A program made the translations under genes and the position numbers. From the NCBI GenBank assembly GCA_965233675.1, contig OZ247498.1:4588001-4652000 (forward strand): a stretch of 64,000 nucleotides of DNA, given 5' to 3'. Source of the DNA: SZUA-309 sp965233675 (GTDB lineage: Bacteria > Pseudomonadota > Gammaproteobacteria > Pseudomonadales > Azotimanducaceae). Shown here one piece after another: positions 41,418-50,937 of this stretch (positions within the stretch are counted from its first letter, which is position 1; each line of letters starts with the position of its first letter). The notes beneath the pieces were generated by a model, which had not been told where the DNA came from, searched no databases, and worked only from the letters and a program-made list of their open reading frames with translations.

Positions 41418-44400
41418 ATGAATGAGGTGACGGCGGCGGAATGGAAGCCTGGAATCGCGATGCGGTCCCTGCTGGTGGTGCTGCTTGTCGGATCCGCCCT
41501 GTTCTCGGCAACAGGACAGTCCGCCGAATTGGTGGCACTCACTGAGCAGGCGGCCCCGGACACTGAGCTCAACTTCGAGGAATTTCTCTATCCGGTGATC
41601 AACAATGCCGGGCAGGTGGGATTCGTGGCCGTGACCTTTGAGGCCGCAAGTCCGCGGCGCGAGGTGTTCCGCTGGACCAATGATGATGGCACCCGGCTGC
41701 TCGAGTCTCTGCTGGTGAATCCTGCGGGCGGGTTCGACACCATTCCGAATACGGTCGTGTACCGGGACAGCAGCGCCACCATCCCACGAGACATTGCTTT
41801 TCCGATAGACGAGGACGGCCGTCTGTCGATCATCGCCTCGCTGGTCAATCCGACGTTTTCCTTCGTCCGGGATTGGGCCGTTGTGCGGGCAGACGCCGGT
41901 GCTGATGAAGTACTTGGCCGTTATGACATGGTGCTTCCCGACCGTCCCGGCATCGACTGGACGGACAACGCCAGTTCGTCGCTGACCCGGCCGGTGCTCG
42001 GCAACACTGCGGGTGATGTGGCGTTCATCGCCTTCACCGCTGGCAGCGCTACGCCAGGCACACTGAGTGGCAGTGGCATTTTCGTGCAGGGCTCTGCGGG
42101 GCTTTCCACCGCCGTGCACTCCGGAGACGATTTCACCGCCGATGGCAGCGTCTTTTCCGCATTCGATAATCTCGCCCTGAATCAGGGCGGACGCGTCGCT
42201 TTCACGGCCACAGTGACCGGTGCCGGCATTGATACGAGCAACGACGGACGGGTGGTGCGGCAGACGGCCGGTGGCTTCGAGGTGGTTGCCAGGGAGGGCG
42301 ACCAGGCGCCGGGTTTCGGCAGTGCTGACTACGTACTCAACCTGCTTGCGCCGTTCCAGGGTCTGCAGAGCCAGTCGGTGGAAAATCTGCGCGGTCTCAA
42401 CTTCAATAACAATGGACTGGTCGCGTTTACGGCGGACGTGGTGGACCTGACCGGTCAGAACCAGTTGCTCAGGACCAATAATCCGGAGGTCCTGCTGTTC
42501 GGCACGAATCCCTCCGATCTGGCCAGAGCCGTGTGGGTCGGCCAGGACGCCGCCTTCATGTTCGATATGAATCTGGTGCCGTTTAGCGAGGCATATGTCT
42601 ATCGGCTCGGCGATCCGCTGCTCTCCGATGACGATGAGATCGTCTTCGAGGCAACGGCGAGCAACGCCGGTGAGGCGATCTTTGCGGATGGCATTTTCCG
42701 CTATGACACGCTGACGGACGACTACCAGGTGATTGCTCAGAGCCGCCAGAGTATCGATGCCGGAACGACCCTCTTTTCCTTCGGCGATGTGGCCATGAAC
42801 GACGACGGCCTGGTGGCGTTCACGAGCATCGCCACGGTGGAAGGCACCACGGTTGGCGCCTCCGTGCTCTTTGCCGAGCGCCCGACTGGCGGTATCGAGG
42901 AAATTGCCCGCAGTGGTGACACGTTGAGTGTGGCGCCGGGTGACGACAGGGTTATCGCCGGGATCAGTCTGACAGGCGGTAATCGGGCCTCCGGACACGC
43001 GGTGGGCTTCAATACCGAGGGGACGACGGTATTCACCGTGGACTTCGAGGATGGATCCAGTGGCATCTTCATCGATACCAACAGCTTTGTCGCGACCACC
43101 GAGTTCGTCTGGCAGGGATTCCTCGGCGATGACGACTGGCACACCACGGATGGCAGTGGCTCGAACTGGGCCGATGGGACCACGCCCAACCTGATTCAGA
43201 CCGGCTATGCGCCGGGGGATGGCGGTCCCGGGGAAATGGTGACCATCGTCGATGCCGATGTGGTGGTGCGTGACCGTCCGGTGGACGTGTTCTCCATCAA
43301 TGCCACCGGTTCTCTGACCGTGCAGCAGCCGTTCTCCGTGGATTTCAATTCCCGGATCACCGACCTGACGCTGTCCGCCGATCTGCGCGCCGATGGCGAT
43401 CTGACCCTGAATGGCGCCGGCAACGTCTGGGACACGGGTCGGATCGAGGGTGCGGCCGATGTGCTGGTGGAAGGTGATCTTCTGCTGGCGCCGGTCTCGG
43501 AAATCTCTCTGGATACCACTCTCAGCGCGGTCGATGGAAAGATCGCTCTTGAAGGGGGCACGCTCAATCTCGGCTTGAGCGGCGTGCTGCACAGCGAGTT
43601 CGAGGGCGAGTTGGATCTGCGTTCGGGTCTGATCGTGAACACAGGCGATGATCCGGGTGTGATCGTCGATGGCACGCTGCGCAAGTCCGGTTCCGGTAGC
43701 GCGGAGATAGATGCGGTATTCGACGGCAGTGGCGTGACCCGCGCGCTCATCGAAGCGGGTGAACTCCTGTTCAGCGACCCGGTGACGTATGGCGCGGTGA
43801 CCACCACCATCAGCGACGGCGCGATCCTGGCCTTCGATCCCACGATTCTGACCCTGCAGACGGACGATGCGGCGGAACTGATCTCCTTCGACGGCGCCGG
43901 CACCCTTCAGTTCGAGGGTGGTGGCCTGGTGCAGGTTACGCCCGGACAGCAGGTAAACCTCGAGGGCTCACTGATTACCCGGGCCATGGCCAGCGCTGCG
44001 AACCCGCTGGTGTTTGCCGGCGACGGCCTGCTCAACCTGGCGGTCTCCACGGATTCCACCCGTCGCAGTCTGTTCACCGGCGGCGGAGAGGTTCGATTCG
44101 AAGGCAGAACGGATCTGCTGGGGGCGGTGGAAGTGGGGTCGGGCGACCTGCACCTGGACGGCGGCGAAGCGGACCGGATCATCGTTGCCGGCAGTATTGC
44201 CGTGCGTGAGGGCGCGACCCTGCACCTGGACAGTGGCGTGCTGCTCGACGGCGCCTCACTCTCAGCCACCACCGGTGGAGACATCGATTTCACCGCCGGT
44301 TCCACGACACGGGTGCGCAATGAAGTCACCGTATCCGGTCCGGACAATCTGACCCTGGCATCCGGTACGACCTTCGAACTGCTCGACCAGTTTTCCGCGA

Positions 44401-47093
44401 CCAATTTTGCTTTCGAAATCGGCTCAGCCGGGGACGAAACGACCGGCGTGGACGGCAGTGGTGTCGTTATACGCGGGCTGGGTGCCGCAGACAGCACGCG
44501 CGACGTAATCAACCGGGGGCGGATGAAGCTGACGAACAGCATTGTCGAAAACGCCACGCTGCAGAACGGTCAGGACAACCTCGCCGAAGCGCCCTTTGCT
44601 GGCCTTCTCAATACAGAGAACCTGGTGCTGAGCGACGGCACCCTGGCCAATCTGGAAGGGTCGACGGCGATACTCGCCGGTACCACGTCGGTGAGCGGCG
44701 CTTCGCATATCCAGAACAGCGGTCAGCTCACCCTTTCCGTGGTGGCCGGTGCGGACCCGGCTGCCAACCTGGTGATCGAGAACTATGGGCAGATCTCCGC
44801 CAGTGAAGATCTCAGCGCCGTTACTGGAACACTGCGGATGCTGGACAATGACGCGGTGATCACCTTCAGTGGCACGGAGGGCACACCGCTGCGCTGGGAC
44901 GGAATGAAGCTCGATGTGCCTCGGGGCGCCCAGGATGCGCAGATCCGACTCGAGCCAGGAACGCGGTTGCTGCTTCAGGAGATTGAATCTGGAGGTAGAG
45001 TGGAAGAAGCGGTGCGGGGTCACTACGTAATTGACCATGCGCAACTTTTTACCCGGACGGATCCGTTTAACCCGGTCCAGCTGCGTCCAAACGGGTTTGT
45101 GACCAACTTTGGTACGCTCGACCTTCGCGGCCGGAATGCCCGCCTGAACAACCTGCCGTATGTCCCAAGGGAATTCTACAACGTCGAGGCTCAGCTCCAC
45201 CTCACCGACATCCGATTCGAAAGTACGCCGCGGTTCGAATACACGGGTGACATCAGCACGCGAAATGCGATCGTTCGAGCCGCTGCGTTCGTGAACCTGG
45301 GCGGTGAAGTGCACCTGGACGATGCGGAGATGGACATGCAGGGTGGCGTCTTCGCCAATATCGGCGTGCTCAGCGGTAGCGGTCAGATCATCGGCACACT
45401 CTGGAATGCCGGTGGGGGCCTGCCGGAATCGGGTATAGAGGTGGATAACCTGATCGATACGCTGGTGGCACCCGGCTCTTCGCCGGGCACACTCGAGATC
45501 ACCGGCGATCTCATCCACGACAGCGGCACGCTGGCGCTGGAAATCGGCGGTGCCGAACCGGGTACCGGCTACGATCAGATCATTGTCGGCGGTACCGCCG
45601 TATTCAACATCGCAGAGGCCATTGAACTCAGCTTCATTGATCCGGATCCCGCGGACGGGGTAGAGGAGCTGTATCGGCCGCGCACGGGCGATACCTTCGA
45701 GCTGATCGTCGCCGACGAATGGCTGTTACCCGATGGTATGAGCATCGAGGATCTGATCGTTTACGGTGCACTGCCTCGAGGGCTCCGCGCCGAGTGGGAC
45801 CTGGTCGATTTCGGCGACGGCTTCCGTCTTCAGCTGGTCACGACTCTGGGTTCCCGGCTGGCCGAAACTGCCGGATTGACGCCGGGTATGGCAGCGGTTG
45901 CGGAGGCGCTGGATCTGGCTTCCATAGAATCTGATTCTGAAGCGTTGACCGACTTCGCGCTGACGCTGGATGAATTGCCGGCGGGCCCGGCTCAGCAGGC
46001 CCGTCTGCGTGACGCCGGCATGCCGCTGGCTGCCGCGATCTACGGGCAGTCGCTGGCCGCCTTTGGCCACATCACGGCAGAGCTCACCCGTCGTCTCGAT
46101 GCAGTTGCCTGGGATGAACTGGCGATGCCGACGGGCATGACCGGCACGGCCATGGCCTGGGGTGCCCTGGGTGTGACTCAGGGTGGCAATGCGGCAGCCG
46201 CCGATGAACTGGTGGGTGCGTTGTTCCATTTGTCAGCGGCAGCCGGGAACCCGGCTGTTGGCCGGAGCGGTTGGCGGGGATTCATGAGCGCGGCGTACAA
46301 CGCGGGTGAACTGGGCGAAACCACAGACCAGCTCGGCTACGACTACGACGGCGGTACTGCGACCCTGGGCCTCGAGCATCGCTCAGGCAGCCGCACATTC
46401 GGCTTCGGCGCCTCCTTTGCTGCGCTGGAGGGGGACACGCCCGGTGCCGGGCACCAGGGCAGCACCGACGTCTGGGCGGTCAGCGGATTTGCGCAGCAGA
46501 AGTTCGACAATGGCGTGTTCGTGGACGGTCTGTTCACCTATGGCGGAGCGCAAAACGACTACACCCGGGCGCTGGGCAATGGCCAGAGCGCGTCCGGTGA
46601 AAGCGATCAGGATGTCTGGTCGCTGGCGGGCAGGGCCGGGTACCTGTTCAATGCCGGCGGTTTCCGGCTCGGTCCGCTCCTGGCGCTCGACTACGTGAGT
46701 GTCGATGCCGGCGACCTGACTGAATCCGGCGCCGGCGATCTTTCTCTGGCCGTGTCCGGTGGGCGTTACGAGCAGTTCGGTGGCGAGATCAGCGCCTACG
46801 CAGGATTTCAGCGCAGTGATCGACGATCGTTCTTTGCTCCCTACCTGCAACTCGGTTACCGGTTCGTGATCGACAGCAAGGTGCCGGACCTGAGCGCGGG
46901 TTTCCTCGGCGCGCCGGGTCAGCCGTTCCCCGTCTACCTGGAAGCCCTGGATCTGGAAGGCGCGACGCTGAACGCCGGCATTTACCTCATGCAGTCGAAG
47001 CGGCTGTCCCTGTCCCTGGCGTACGATGGGCTGTTCGGGAAAAACGATACAAACGCACATGGTGCGTCTGCTCACCTGAACGTTCTCTTTTAG
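41418..47093 (+). CDS. Type V autotransporter with N-terminal repeat domain and beta-helical passenger
   Basis: 1891 residues; GGGAGG 5-6 bases before the region of ATG 41418. The signal segment is RSLLVVLLVGSALFSATGQSA. Residues about 45-530 carry six or more motifs of the type N-x-x-G-x-V-A-F-x-A (NNAGQVGFVAV, NQGGRVAFTATV, NNNGLVAFTADV, NDDGLVAFTSIA), like the DUF7453 beta-repeat family. From about 563 (WQGFLGDDDWHTTDGSGSNW) a beta-helical passenger runs to an APGSSPGTLEITGDL motif. Residues about 1610-1891 are the outer-membrane barrel, ending in Phe (HLNVLF). The passenger probably faces the surface; adhesion or enzyme role unknown. Regulated possibly by the divergent two-component system. 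Confidence 0.88.
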   Translation: MNEVTAAEWKPGIAMRSLLVVLLVGSALFSATGQSAELVALTEQAAPDTELNFEEFLYPVINNAGQVGFVAVTFEAASPRREVFRWTNDDGTRLLESLLVNPAGGFDTIPNTVVYRDSSATIPRDIAFPIDEDGRLSIIASLVNPTFSFVRDWAVVRADAGADEVLGRYDMVLPDRPGIDWTDNASSSLTRPVLGNTAGDVAFIAFTAGSATPGTLSGSGIFVQGSAGLSTAVHSGDDFTADGSVFSAFDNLALNQGGRVAFTATVTGAGIDTSNDGRVVRQTAGGFEVVAREGDQAPGFGSADYVLNLLAPFQGLQSQSVENLRGLNFNNNGLVAFTADVVDLTGQNQLLRTNNPEVLLFGTNPSDLARAVWVGQDAAFMFDMNLVPFSEAYVYRLGDPLLSDDDEIVFEATASNAGEAIFADGIFRYDTLTDDYQVIAQSRQSIDAGTTLFSFGDVAMNDDGLVAFTSIATVEGTTVGASVLFAERPTGGIEEIARSGDTLSVAPGDDRVIAGISLTGGNRASGHAVGFNTEGTTVFTVDFEDGSSGIFIDTNSFVATTEFVWQGFLGDDDWHTTDGSGSNWADGTTPNLIQTGYAPGDGGPGEMVTIVDADVVVRDRPVDVFSINATGSLTVQQPFSVDFNSRITDLTLSADLRADGDLTLNGAGNVWDTGRIEGAADVLVEGDLLLAPVSEISLDTTLSAVDGKIALEGGTLNLGLSGVLHSEFEGELDLRSGLIVNTGDDPGVIVDGTLRKSGSGSAEIDAVFDGSGVTRALIEAGELLFSDPVTYGAVTTTISDGAILAFDPTILTLQTDDAAELISFDGAGTLQFEGGGLVQVTPGQQVNLEGSLITRAMASAANPLVFAGDGLLNLAVSTDSTRRSLFTGGGEVRFEGRTDLLGAVEVGSGDLHLDGGEADRIIVAGSIAVREGATLHLDSGVLLDGASLSATTGGDIDFTAGSTTRVRNEVTVSGPDNLTLASGTTFELLDQFSATNFAFEIGSAGDETTGVDGSGVVIRGLGAADSTRDVINRGRMKLTNSIVENATLQNGQDNLAEAPFAGLLNTENLVLSDGTLANLEGSTAILAGTTSVSGASHIQNSGQLTLSVVAGADPAANLVIENYGQISASEDLSAVTGTLRMLDNDAVITFSGTEGTPLRWDGMKLDVPRGAQDAQIRLEPGTRLLLQEIESGGRVEEAVRGHYVIDHAQLFTRTDPFNPVQLRPNGFVTNFGTLDLRGRNARLNNLPYVPREFYNVEAQLHLTDIRFESTPRFEYTGDISTRNAIVRAAAFVNLGGEVHLDDAEMDMQGGVFANIGVLSGSGQIIGTLWNAGGGLPESGIEVDNLIDTLVAPGSSPGTLEITGDLIHDSGTLALEIGGAEPGTGYDQIIVGGTAVFNIAEAIELSFIDPDPADGVEELYRPRTGDTFELIVADEWLLPDGMSIEDLIVYGALPRGLRAEWDLVDFGDGFRLQLVTTLGSRLAETAGLTPGMAAVAEALDLASIESDSEALTDFALTLDELPAGPAQQARLRDAGMPLAAAIYGQSLAAFGHITAELTRRLDAVAWDELAMPTGMTGTAMAWGALGVTQGGNAAAADELVGALFHLSAAAGNPAVGRSGWRGFMSAAYNAGELGETTDQLGYDYDGGTATLGLEHRSGSRTFGFGASFAALEGDTPGAGHQGSTDVWAVSGFAQQKFDNGVFVDGLFTYGGAQNDYTRALGNGQSASGESDQDVWSLAGRAGYLFNAGGFRLGPLLALDYVSVDAGDLTESGAGDLSLAVSGGRYEQFGGEISAYAGFQRSDRRSFFAPYLQLGYRFVIDSKVPDLSAGFLGAPGQPFPVYLEALDLEGATLNAGIYLMQSKRLSLSLAYDGLFGKNDTNAHGASAHLNVLF

Positions 47094-47106
47094 ACAATCT
47101 GGACGC

Positions 47107-47131
47107 AAAAAAAGGGAGCCGATTGGCTCCC
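47107..47131 (-). terminator. Intrinsic terminator of hppA
   Basis: GGGAGCC (47114-47120), loop GATT, GGCTCCC (47125-47131) is a perfect 7-bp stem. On the minus strand it is followed by seven U from the A-run at 47107-47113. This is a good terminator for hppA. It may also weakly end the plus-strand autotransporter transcript. Confidence 0.82.
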
Positions 47132-47144
47132 TGTCTGATTCTGA

Positions 47145-47164
47145 CCCCGGCGCATCAGCCGGGG
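47145..47164. terminator. Second GC hairpin between autotransporter and hppA
   Basis: CCCCGGC (47145-47151) pairs with GCCGGGG (47158-47164), with a 6-base loop. It is just downstream of the hppA stop on the minus strand and precedes the T-tract terminator there. Either a supporting termination or an mRNA 3'-protecting element. No T-run of its own. Confidence 0.5.
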
Positions 47165-47179
47165 TTGGCCCTCTGCTCG

Positions 47180-49207
47180 TTATACGAGTAGGGGTGCAAT
47201 CACGAGGCTGACAATCGCCATCACGTTGATGAGGATGTTCATGGCCGGACCGGAGGTGTCCTTGAAGGGGTCGCCCACGGTGTCGCCGACAACGGCAGCG
47301 GCGTGAACGTCTGAGCCTTTACCACCCAGGTTGCCCTTCTCCACATACTTCTTGGCGTTGTCCCAGGCACCACCGGCATTGGCCATGGTAAGCGCGAGCA
47401 GCACGCAGCCGAGCAGGCCGCCGCCAAGGGCGCCGCCGAGGGCCGCCGGGCCGAGACCAAAGCCGACGATGGGTGGCACCAGCACGGCGATGGTGCCGGG
47501 CAGCAGCATGCGTCGCAGGGCCGCAGAGGTGGCGATGTCCACACACTTCTCGGTATCCGGCTCCGCATTGCCTTCGAGCAGGCCGGGAATCTCGCGGAAC
47601 TGACGCCGGATTTCCTGAATCATTTCCATGGCTGCGTCACCCACTGCAGTCATGGTGATCGATGCGATCAGGAACGGAATCATGCCGCCGATGAACAGCC
47701 CGATCAGCACGTCCGGATCACCGATGTGCAGGGTGAAGGTCGGATCGGAAGCGGAAATCGTTTCCACGAACGCGGCGATGATGGCGAGTGCGGCGAGTGC
47801 GGCTGCACCGATGGCGAAGCCTTTGCCGATGGCGGCTGTGGTATTGCCGAGCTCGTCCAGGGAATCGGTGATCTTGCGGGTATCTTCTCCGAGCCCGCCC
47901 ATTTCCGCGATACCGCCGGCGTTATCCGCGACCGGGCCGTAGGCGTCGATGGCCATGGTGTAGCCGACGGTTGCCAGCATGCCGAGTGCGGCGATGCCCA
48001 CACCGTACAGGCCGGCCATGGAAGTGGAGATCCAGATGATGCCGCAGATGGCGAGCACCGGTACCACCACCGACTGCATGCCAACGGCCAGGCCGGTGAT
48101 CATGACAGTCGCGGATCCGGTTTCACCCGCTTCGGCGATCCTCACGATGGGGGAGGAGGAAGTGTAGTACTCGGTGACGAGGCCGATGATGATTCCGCCG
48201 ACGGCGCCTGAAAGCACCGACCACCAGACCGCAGTGTCGAGGCCCATGCCGGTGATGACGAAGTAAGCGGCGACGATGAACAGCGTGGGTGCGCCGATGG
48301 TGCCGAAGCGCAGGGCAACGCCTGGCTCCTGGCCGGACATGGCGCGAACGATGCCGATGCCGATGAGGGAGCAGATGAGCCCGGTGGAGGCCAGCAGCAG
48401 GGGCAGACCCATCAGTGTGCCGCGTGCCTGAGCTTCATCCACACCCGGCGCCAGATCGGCAACGCCGGTCATGGCCAGGGTGGAGGCGATGGCGATGGTG
48501 GCGATCATGGCGCCGCAGTAGGATTCGAAAATATCGGAGCCCATACCGGCTACGTCGCCCACGTTGTCACCAACGTTGTCGGCGATAACGCCCGGGTTGC
48601 GGGGATCGTCTTCCGGGATTCCGGCTTCCACCTTACCGACCAGGTCTGCGCCAACGTCGGCGCTCTTGGTGTAGATGCCGCCGCCGACCCGGGAAAAGAG
48701 GGCCACCACGGATGCACCCATGCCGAAGCCGTGGATGTGGTGCGCCGTCTCCGGGTCGCCACCGAAGAAGTAGTAGAGAGAACCCAGACCCAGCAGTCCC
48801 ATGGATGCCACGGTGAGGCCCATGATGGAACCACCGAAGAAGGCAACGGAGAGCGCCGCAGGTGCGCCGTCCTTGTGGGCGGCCGTGGTGGTGCGCACGT
48901 TGGCCTTGGTGGCGGTGAACATGCCGATCCAGCCGGCGACGCCTGAAGACACTGCGCCGACGATGTACGCAATGGCGGTGGATGTGCCCAGCGCCAGGTA
49001 CAGGATAATCAGCAGCACGCCGCCAAACAGGGCCAGCATGGTGTATTCACGGCGCATGAAGACCATGGCGCCGGTGTGAATGGCATCACCGATCTTTTTG
49101 ATCTTCTCGCTGCCTTCGTCGTAGCGCATCACCAGTCCAAAAATGATGAAGGCCACGATCAAGCCTACGATACCGAATATCGGCGGTATCAAGGATGTAT
49201 CTATCAT
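47180..49207 (-). CDS. hppA: K+-dependent membrane-bound proton/sodium-translocating pyrophosphatase
   Basis: 675 residues from ATG 49207 (GGGGAA 6 bases upstream; a TTG further up is less likely). About 16 membrane helices. The catalytic loop DVGADLVGKVEAGIPEDDPRNPGVIADNVGDNVGD is diagnostic. The K+-selectivity segment (about 453-466) reads GNTTAAIGKGFAIG; Ala here and Gly three residues on are the K+-dependent pattern (K+-independent enzymes have Lys and Thr). The enzyme couples PPi hydrolysis to H+ or Na+ export. C-terminal GDPFKDTSGPAMNILINV is conserved. It pairs metabolically with PPi-dependent phosphofructokinase at 37372. Confidence 0.94.
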   Translation of the reverse strand: MIDTSLIPPIFGIVGLIVAFIIFGLVMRYDEGSEKIKKIGDAIHTGAMVFMRREYTMLALFGGVLLIILYLALGTSTAIAYIVGAVSSGVAGWIGMFTATKANVRTTTAAHKDGAPAALSVAFFGGSIMGLTVASMGLLGLGSLYYFFGGDPETAHHIHGFGMGASVVALFSRVGGGIYTKSADVGADLVGKVEAGIPEDDPRNPGVIADNVGDNVGDVAGMGSDIFESYCGAMIATIAIASTLAMTGVADLAPGVDEAQARGTLMGLPLLLASTGLICSLIGIGIVRAMSGQEPGVALRFGTIGAPTLFIVAAYFVITGMGLDTAVWWSVLSGAVGGIIIGLVTEYYTSSSPIVRIAEAGETGSATVMITGLAVGMQSVVVPVLAICGIIWISTSMAGLYGVGIAALGMLATVGYTMAIDAYGPVADNAGGIAEMGGLGEDTRKITDSLDELGNTTAAIGKGFAIGAAALAALAIIAAFVETISASDPTFTLHIGDPDVLIGLFIGGMIPFLIASITMTAVGDAAMEMIQEIRRQFREIPGLLEGNAEPDTEKCVDIATSAALRRMLLPGTIAVLVPPIVGFGLGPAALGGALGGGLLGCVLLALTMANAGGAWDNAKKYVEKGNLGGKGSDVHAAAVVGDTVGDPFKDTSGPAMNILINVMAIVSLVIAPLLV

Positions 49208-49370
49208 TGGTTTCCCCAACTCTCGACGACCGAACTGAAAATAAGCAAGACGCCGACCCCTGGCGCGTCTGATGGCGCCTGATACGTGGGGTGGGTGAGG
49301 CTTGCCTGGTTTGAGCGGCGCGTATGATAAACGGATCTTCTGGGGATTAGAAACTCAGGGTTTGTGACCG

Positions 49371-49397
49371 AAAAGTGGGGCCCCGGGTGCGGGGCCC
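49371..49397 (-). terminator. Intrinsic terminator after the DUF2333 gene
   Basis: GGGCCCCG (49378-49385), loop GGTG, CGGGGCCC (49390-49397) is a perfect 8-bp stem. On the minus strand it is followed by CACTTTT. It is 10 bases past the DUF2333 stop (49407). The U-run is short but the stem is strong. Confidence 0.6.
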
Positions 49398-49406
49398 GGT
49401 TTGTTG

Positions 49407-50438
49407 TCAGCCTTGGGTGAGCAGAGTGCGCAGGTCGATGATGGCGGCGTTCGCGCGGGAGATGTAGCTCGCCATGACCAGGGAGTGATTGGCCAGGAAG
49501 CCCAGTCCGTCGCCGTTGAGCACCATGGGACTCCAGAGTGTGTCCTGGGTGGGTTCGAGTTCGCGGATGATCTGCTGCAGGCTGACTCGCGCATTTTTCT
49601 TGTCGAGTACGTCACCGAAGTCCTGTTCCATGGCGCGGAGCAGCTGAATCAGCGCCCAGGTCTGGCCGCGGGCTTCGTAAAAGACGTCGTCGATCTCGAG
49701 CCAGGGTGTCTTATTCTCCTGTTCGGCGGGCGCGTCCGTCGCCCTTGCAGCGGCGGAGTCGCCGGCCAGATCGATGTTCAGCTGGCGTTTGCCGACGCTG
49801 GCAGACAGGCGCTGGGAAAGGCTGCCGAGGCGGGTTTCCACCCCCTGGAGCCAGTGCTGCAGGTTGTCGGCCCGGGCGTAGAACTGGGCGTTGGTGTCTG
49901 CAGGGTCGGCCAGGCGCTCCAGATAGGCGTCCAGGTAGCGTATACCGTCGCGGTACTCACGTTCAGAAGGCGGCAGCGCCCAGCTGGCATTGTCAAAAAA
50001 GAACTTCCCTTCCGCCTCTTTGAGGTCCTTGTCTTCGACGGACTGGCTCTGGGAACGCGAGAAATCAATACGGAACGAGCGGGCGGCGTCCCGCACCTGC
50101 GTGAGCACGCCGAATTCCCAGTTGGGTACGTTGTCCATCCAGACACCCGGCGGAAACAGGTCGTTGGACAGGTAGCCGCCGCGCTTCTCGAGCAGGGTCT
50201 CGGCAAGCCGGATGAGTGTGGTGGTGGAGATATAGCCGGTCACCAGTTCGCGGCCTTCCGTTCGTGCATGCGCCTGCGCGTTGCCGCGGGCATCGAACAG
50301 GTCCGGTTCGGAGTCCCACCACCAGCCGAGCACCAGCACGATCAGCAGATAGAGGCCGATCGCCGCGATCCCGGTACGCACAATCAGATTTCCGCTGCTC
50401 CCGTCGTCGCCGGCAGATTGCCAGAACTTCCAGTTCAT
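49407..50438 (-). CDS. DUF2333 family protein
   Basis: 343 residues. One N-terminal membrane helix (AAIGLYLLIVLVLGWWW) with the rest periplasmic or cytoplasmic. FPPGVWMDNVPNWEFGVLTQVRDAARSFRIDFSRSQSQS is the conserved DUF2333 block; the C-terminal helices (MASYISRANAAIIDLRTLLTQG) are also conserved. The family is common in gammaproteobacteria and uncharacterised. A GC hairpin terminator follows it. Probably a single-gene unit or the last gene after the copper-chaperone pair (46 bases). Confidence 0.87.
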   Translation of the reverse strand: MNWKFWQSAGDDGSSGNLIVRTGIAAIGLYLLIVLVLGWWWDSEPDLFDARGNAQAHARTEGRELVTGYISTTTLIRLAETLLEKRGGYLSNDLFPPGVWMDNVPNWEFGVLTQVRDAARSFRIDFSRSQSQSVEDKDLKEAEGKFFFDNASWALPPSEREYRDGIRYLDAYLERLADPADTNAQFYARADNLQHWLQGVETRLGSLSQRLSASVGKRQLNIDLAGDSAAARATDAPAEQENKTPWLEIDDVFYEARGQTWALIQLLRAMEQDFGDVLDKKNARVSLQQIIRELEPTQDTLWSPMVLNGDGLGFLANHSLVMASYISRANAAIIDLRTLLTQG

Positions 50439-50484
50439 ACTTCTTCCTTCTGTGTTCCCTGTTCCGAGCGGCCCGGATTACTGC

Positions 50485-50937
50485 TTACTGTGCCCCGGCG
50501 GCGATGCGCCTGAACCCTGCCTCGCGCACGGTGCCATCCGCAAATTCGAGCTGCACGGGGAGCTCTTCATTCAGTGATCTTACCCCGAACAGCATCAGGT
50601 GGCGTCCGCCGGGTTCGAAGCGAACGGTCTCGCCGGCGGGGATTTCGACGGTTTGGAGGCGGCGCATGCGCATCACCCCGTCATCCATGCGGGTGGTATG
50701 AATCTCGATCGTGCGCACCGTTGCCGCGCGCGCACCCACCAGCGCGACGGTTTCGCCGGTCCGGTTCGCCACGTCCAGATAGGCCACGGTTTTGTCCTGC
50801 CCGGGAATCAGGGCTCGCACCCGGGCGTTCTCGATCTGCACATCAGGCGCTGGGCCGCAGGCAGCCGCCAGAAGCAAGGTGGTCATCAGTGAAACGATCG
50901 TGCGTACCCTGTGGTACGCAGCCTGCTTAATCTGCAT
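50485..50937 (-). CDS. PCuAC-type periplasmic copper chaperone (lipoprotein)
   Basis: 150 residues from ATG 50937 (GAGGA about 9 bases upstream; TTG 50952 is weaker). The lipobox LLAAAC indicates a membrane-anchored lipoprotein. The copper-binding signature H-x10-M-x21-H-x-M is exact: IHTTRMDDGVMRM then GGRHLM. PCuAC delivers Cu(I) to cytochrome c oxidase CuA assembly with Sco-type partners. It overlaps the TPR gene upstream by 11 bases, so they are translationally coupled. Confidence 0.9.
   Translation of the reverse strand: MQIKQAAYHRVRTIVSLMTTLLLAAACGPAPDVQIENARVRALIPGQDKTVAYLDVANRTGETVALVGARAATVRTIEIHTTRMDDGVMRMRRLQTVEIPAGETVRFEPGGRHLMLFGVRSLNEELPVQLEFADGTVREAGFRRIAAGAQ

Noticed and set aside
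41388..43592. A 734-codon open frame on the minus strand opposite the autotransporter start
   Set aside because: It overlaps a clear signal-peptide-led autotransporter, has no domain, and reads as His/Gly/Arg-rich text expected from the complement of GC-rich repeats. It is a shadow.
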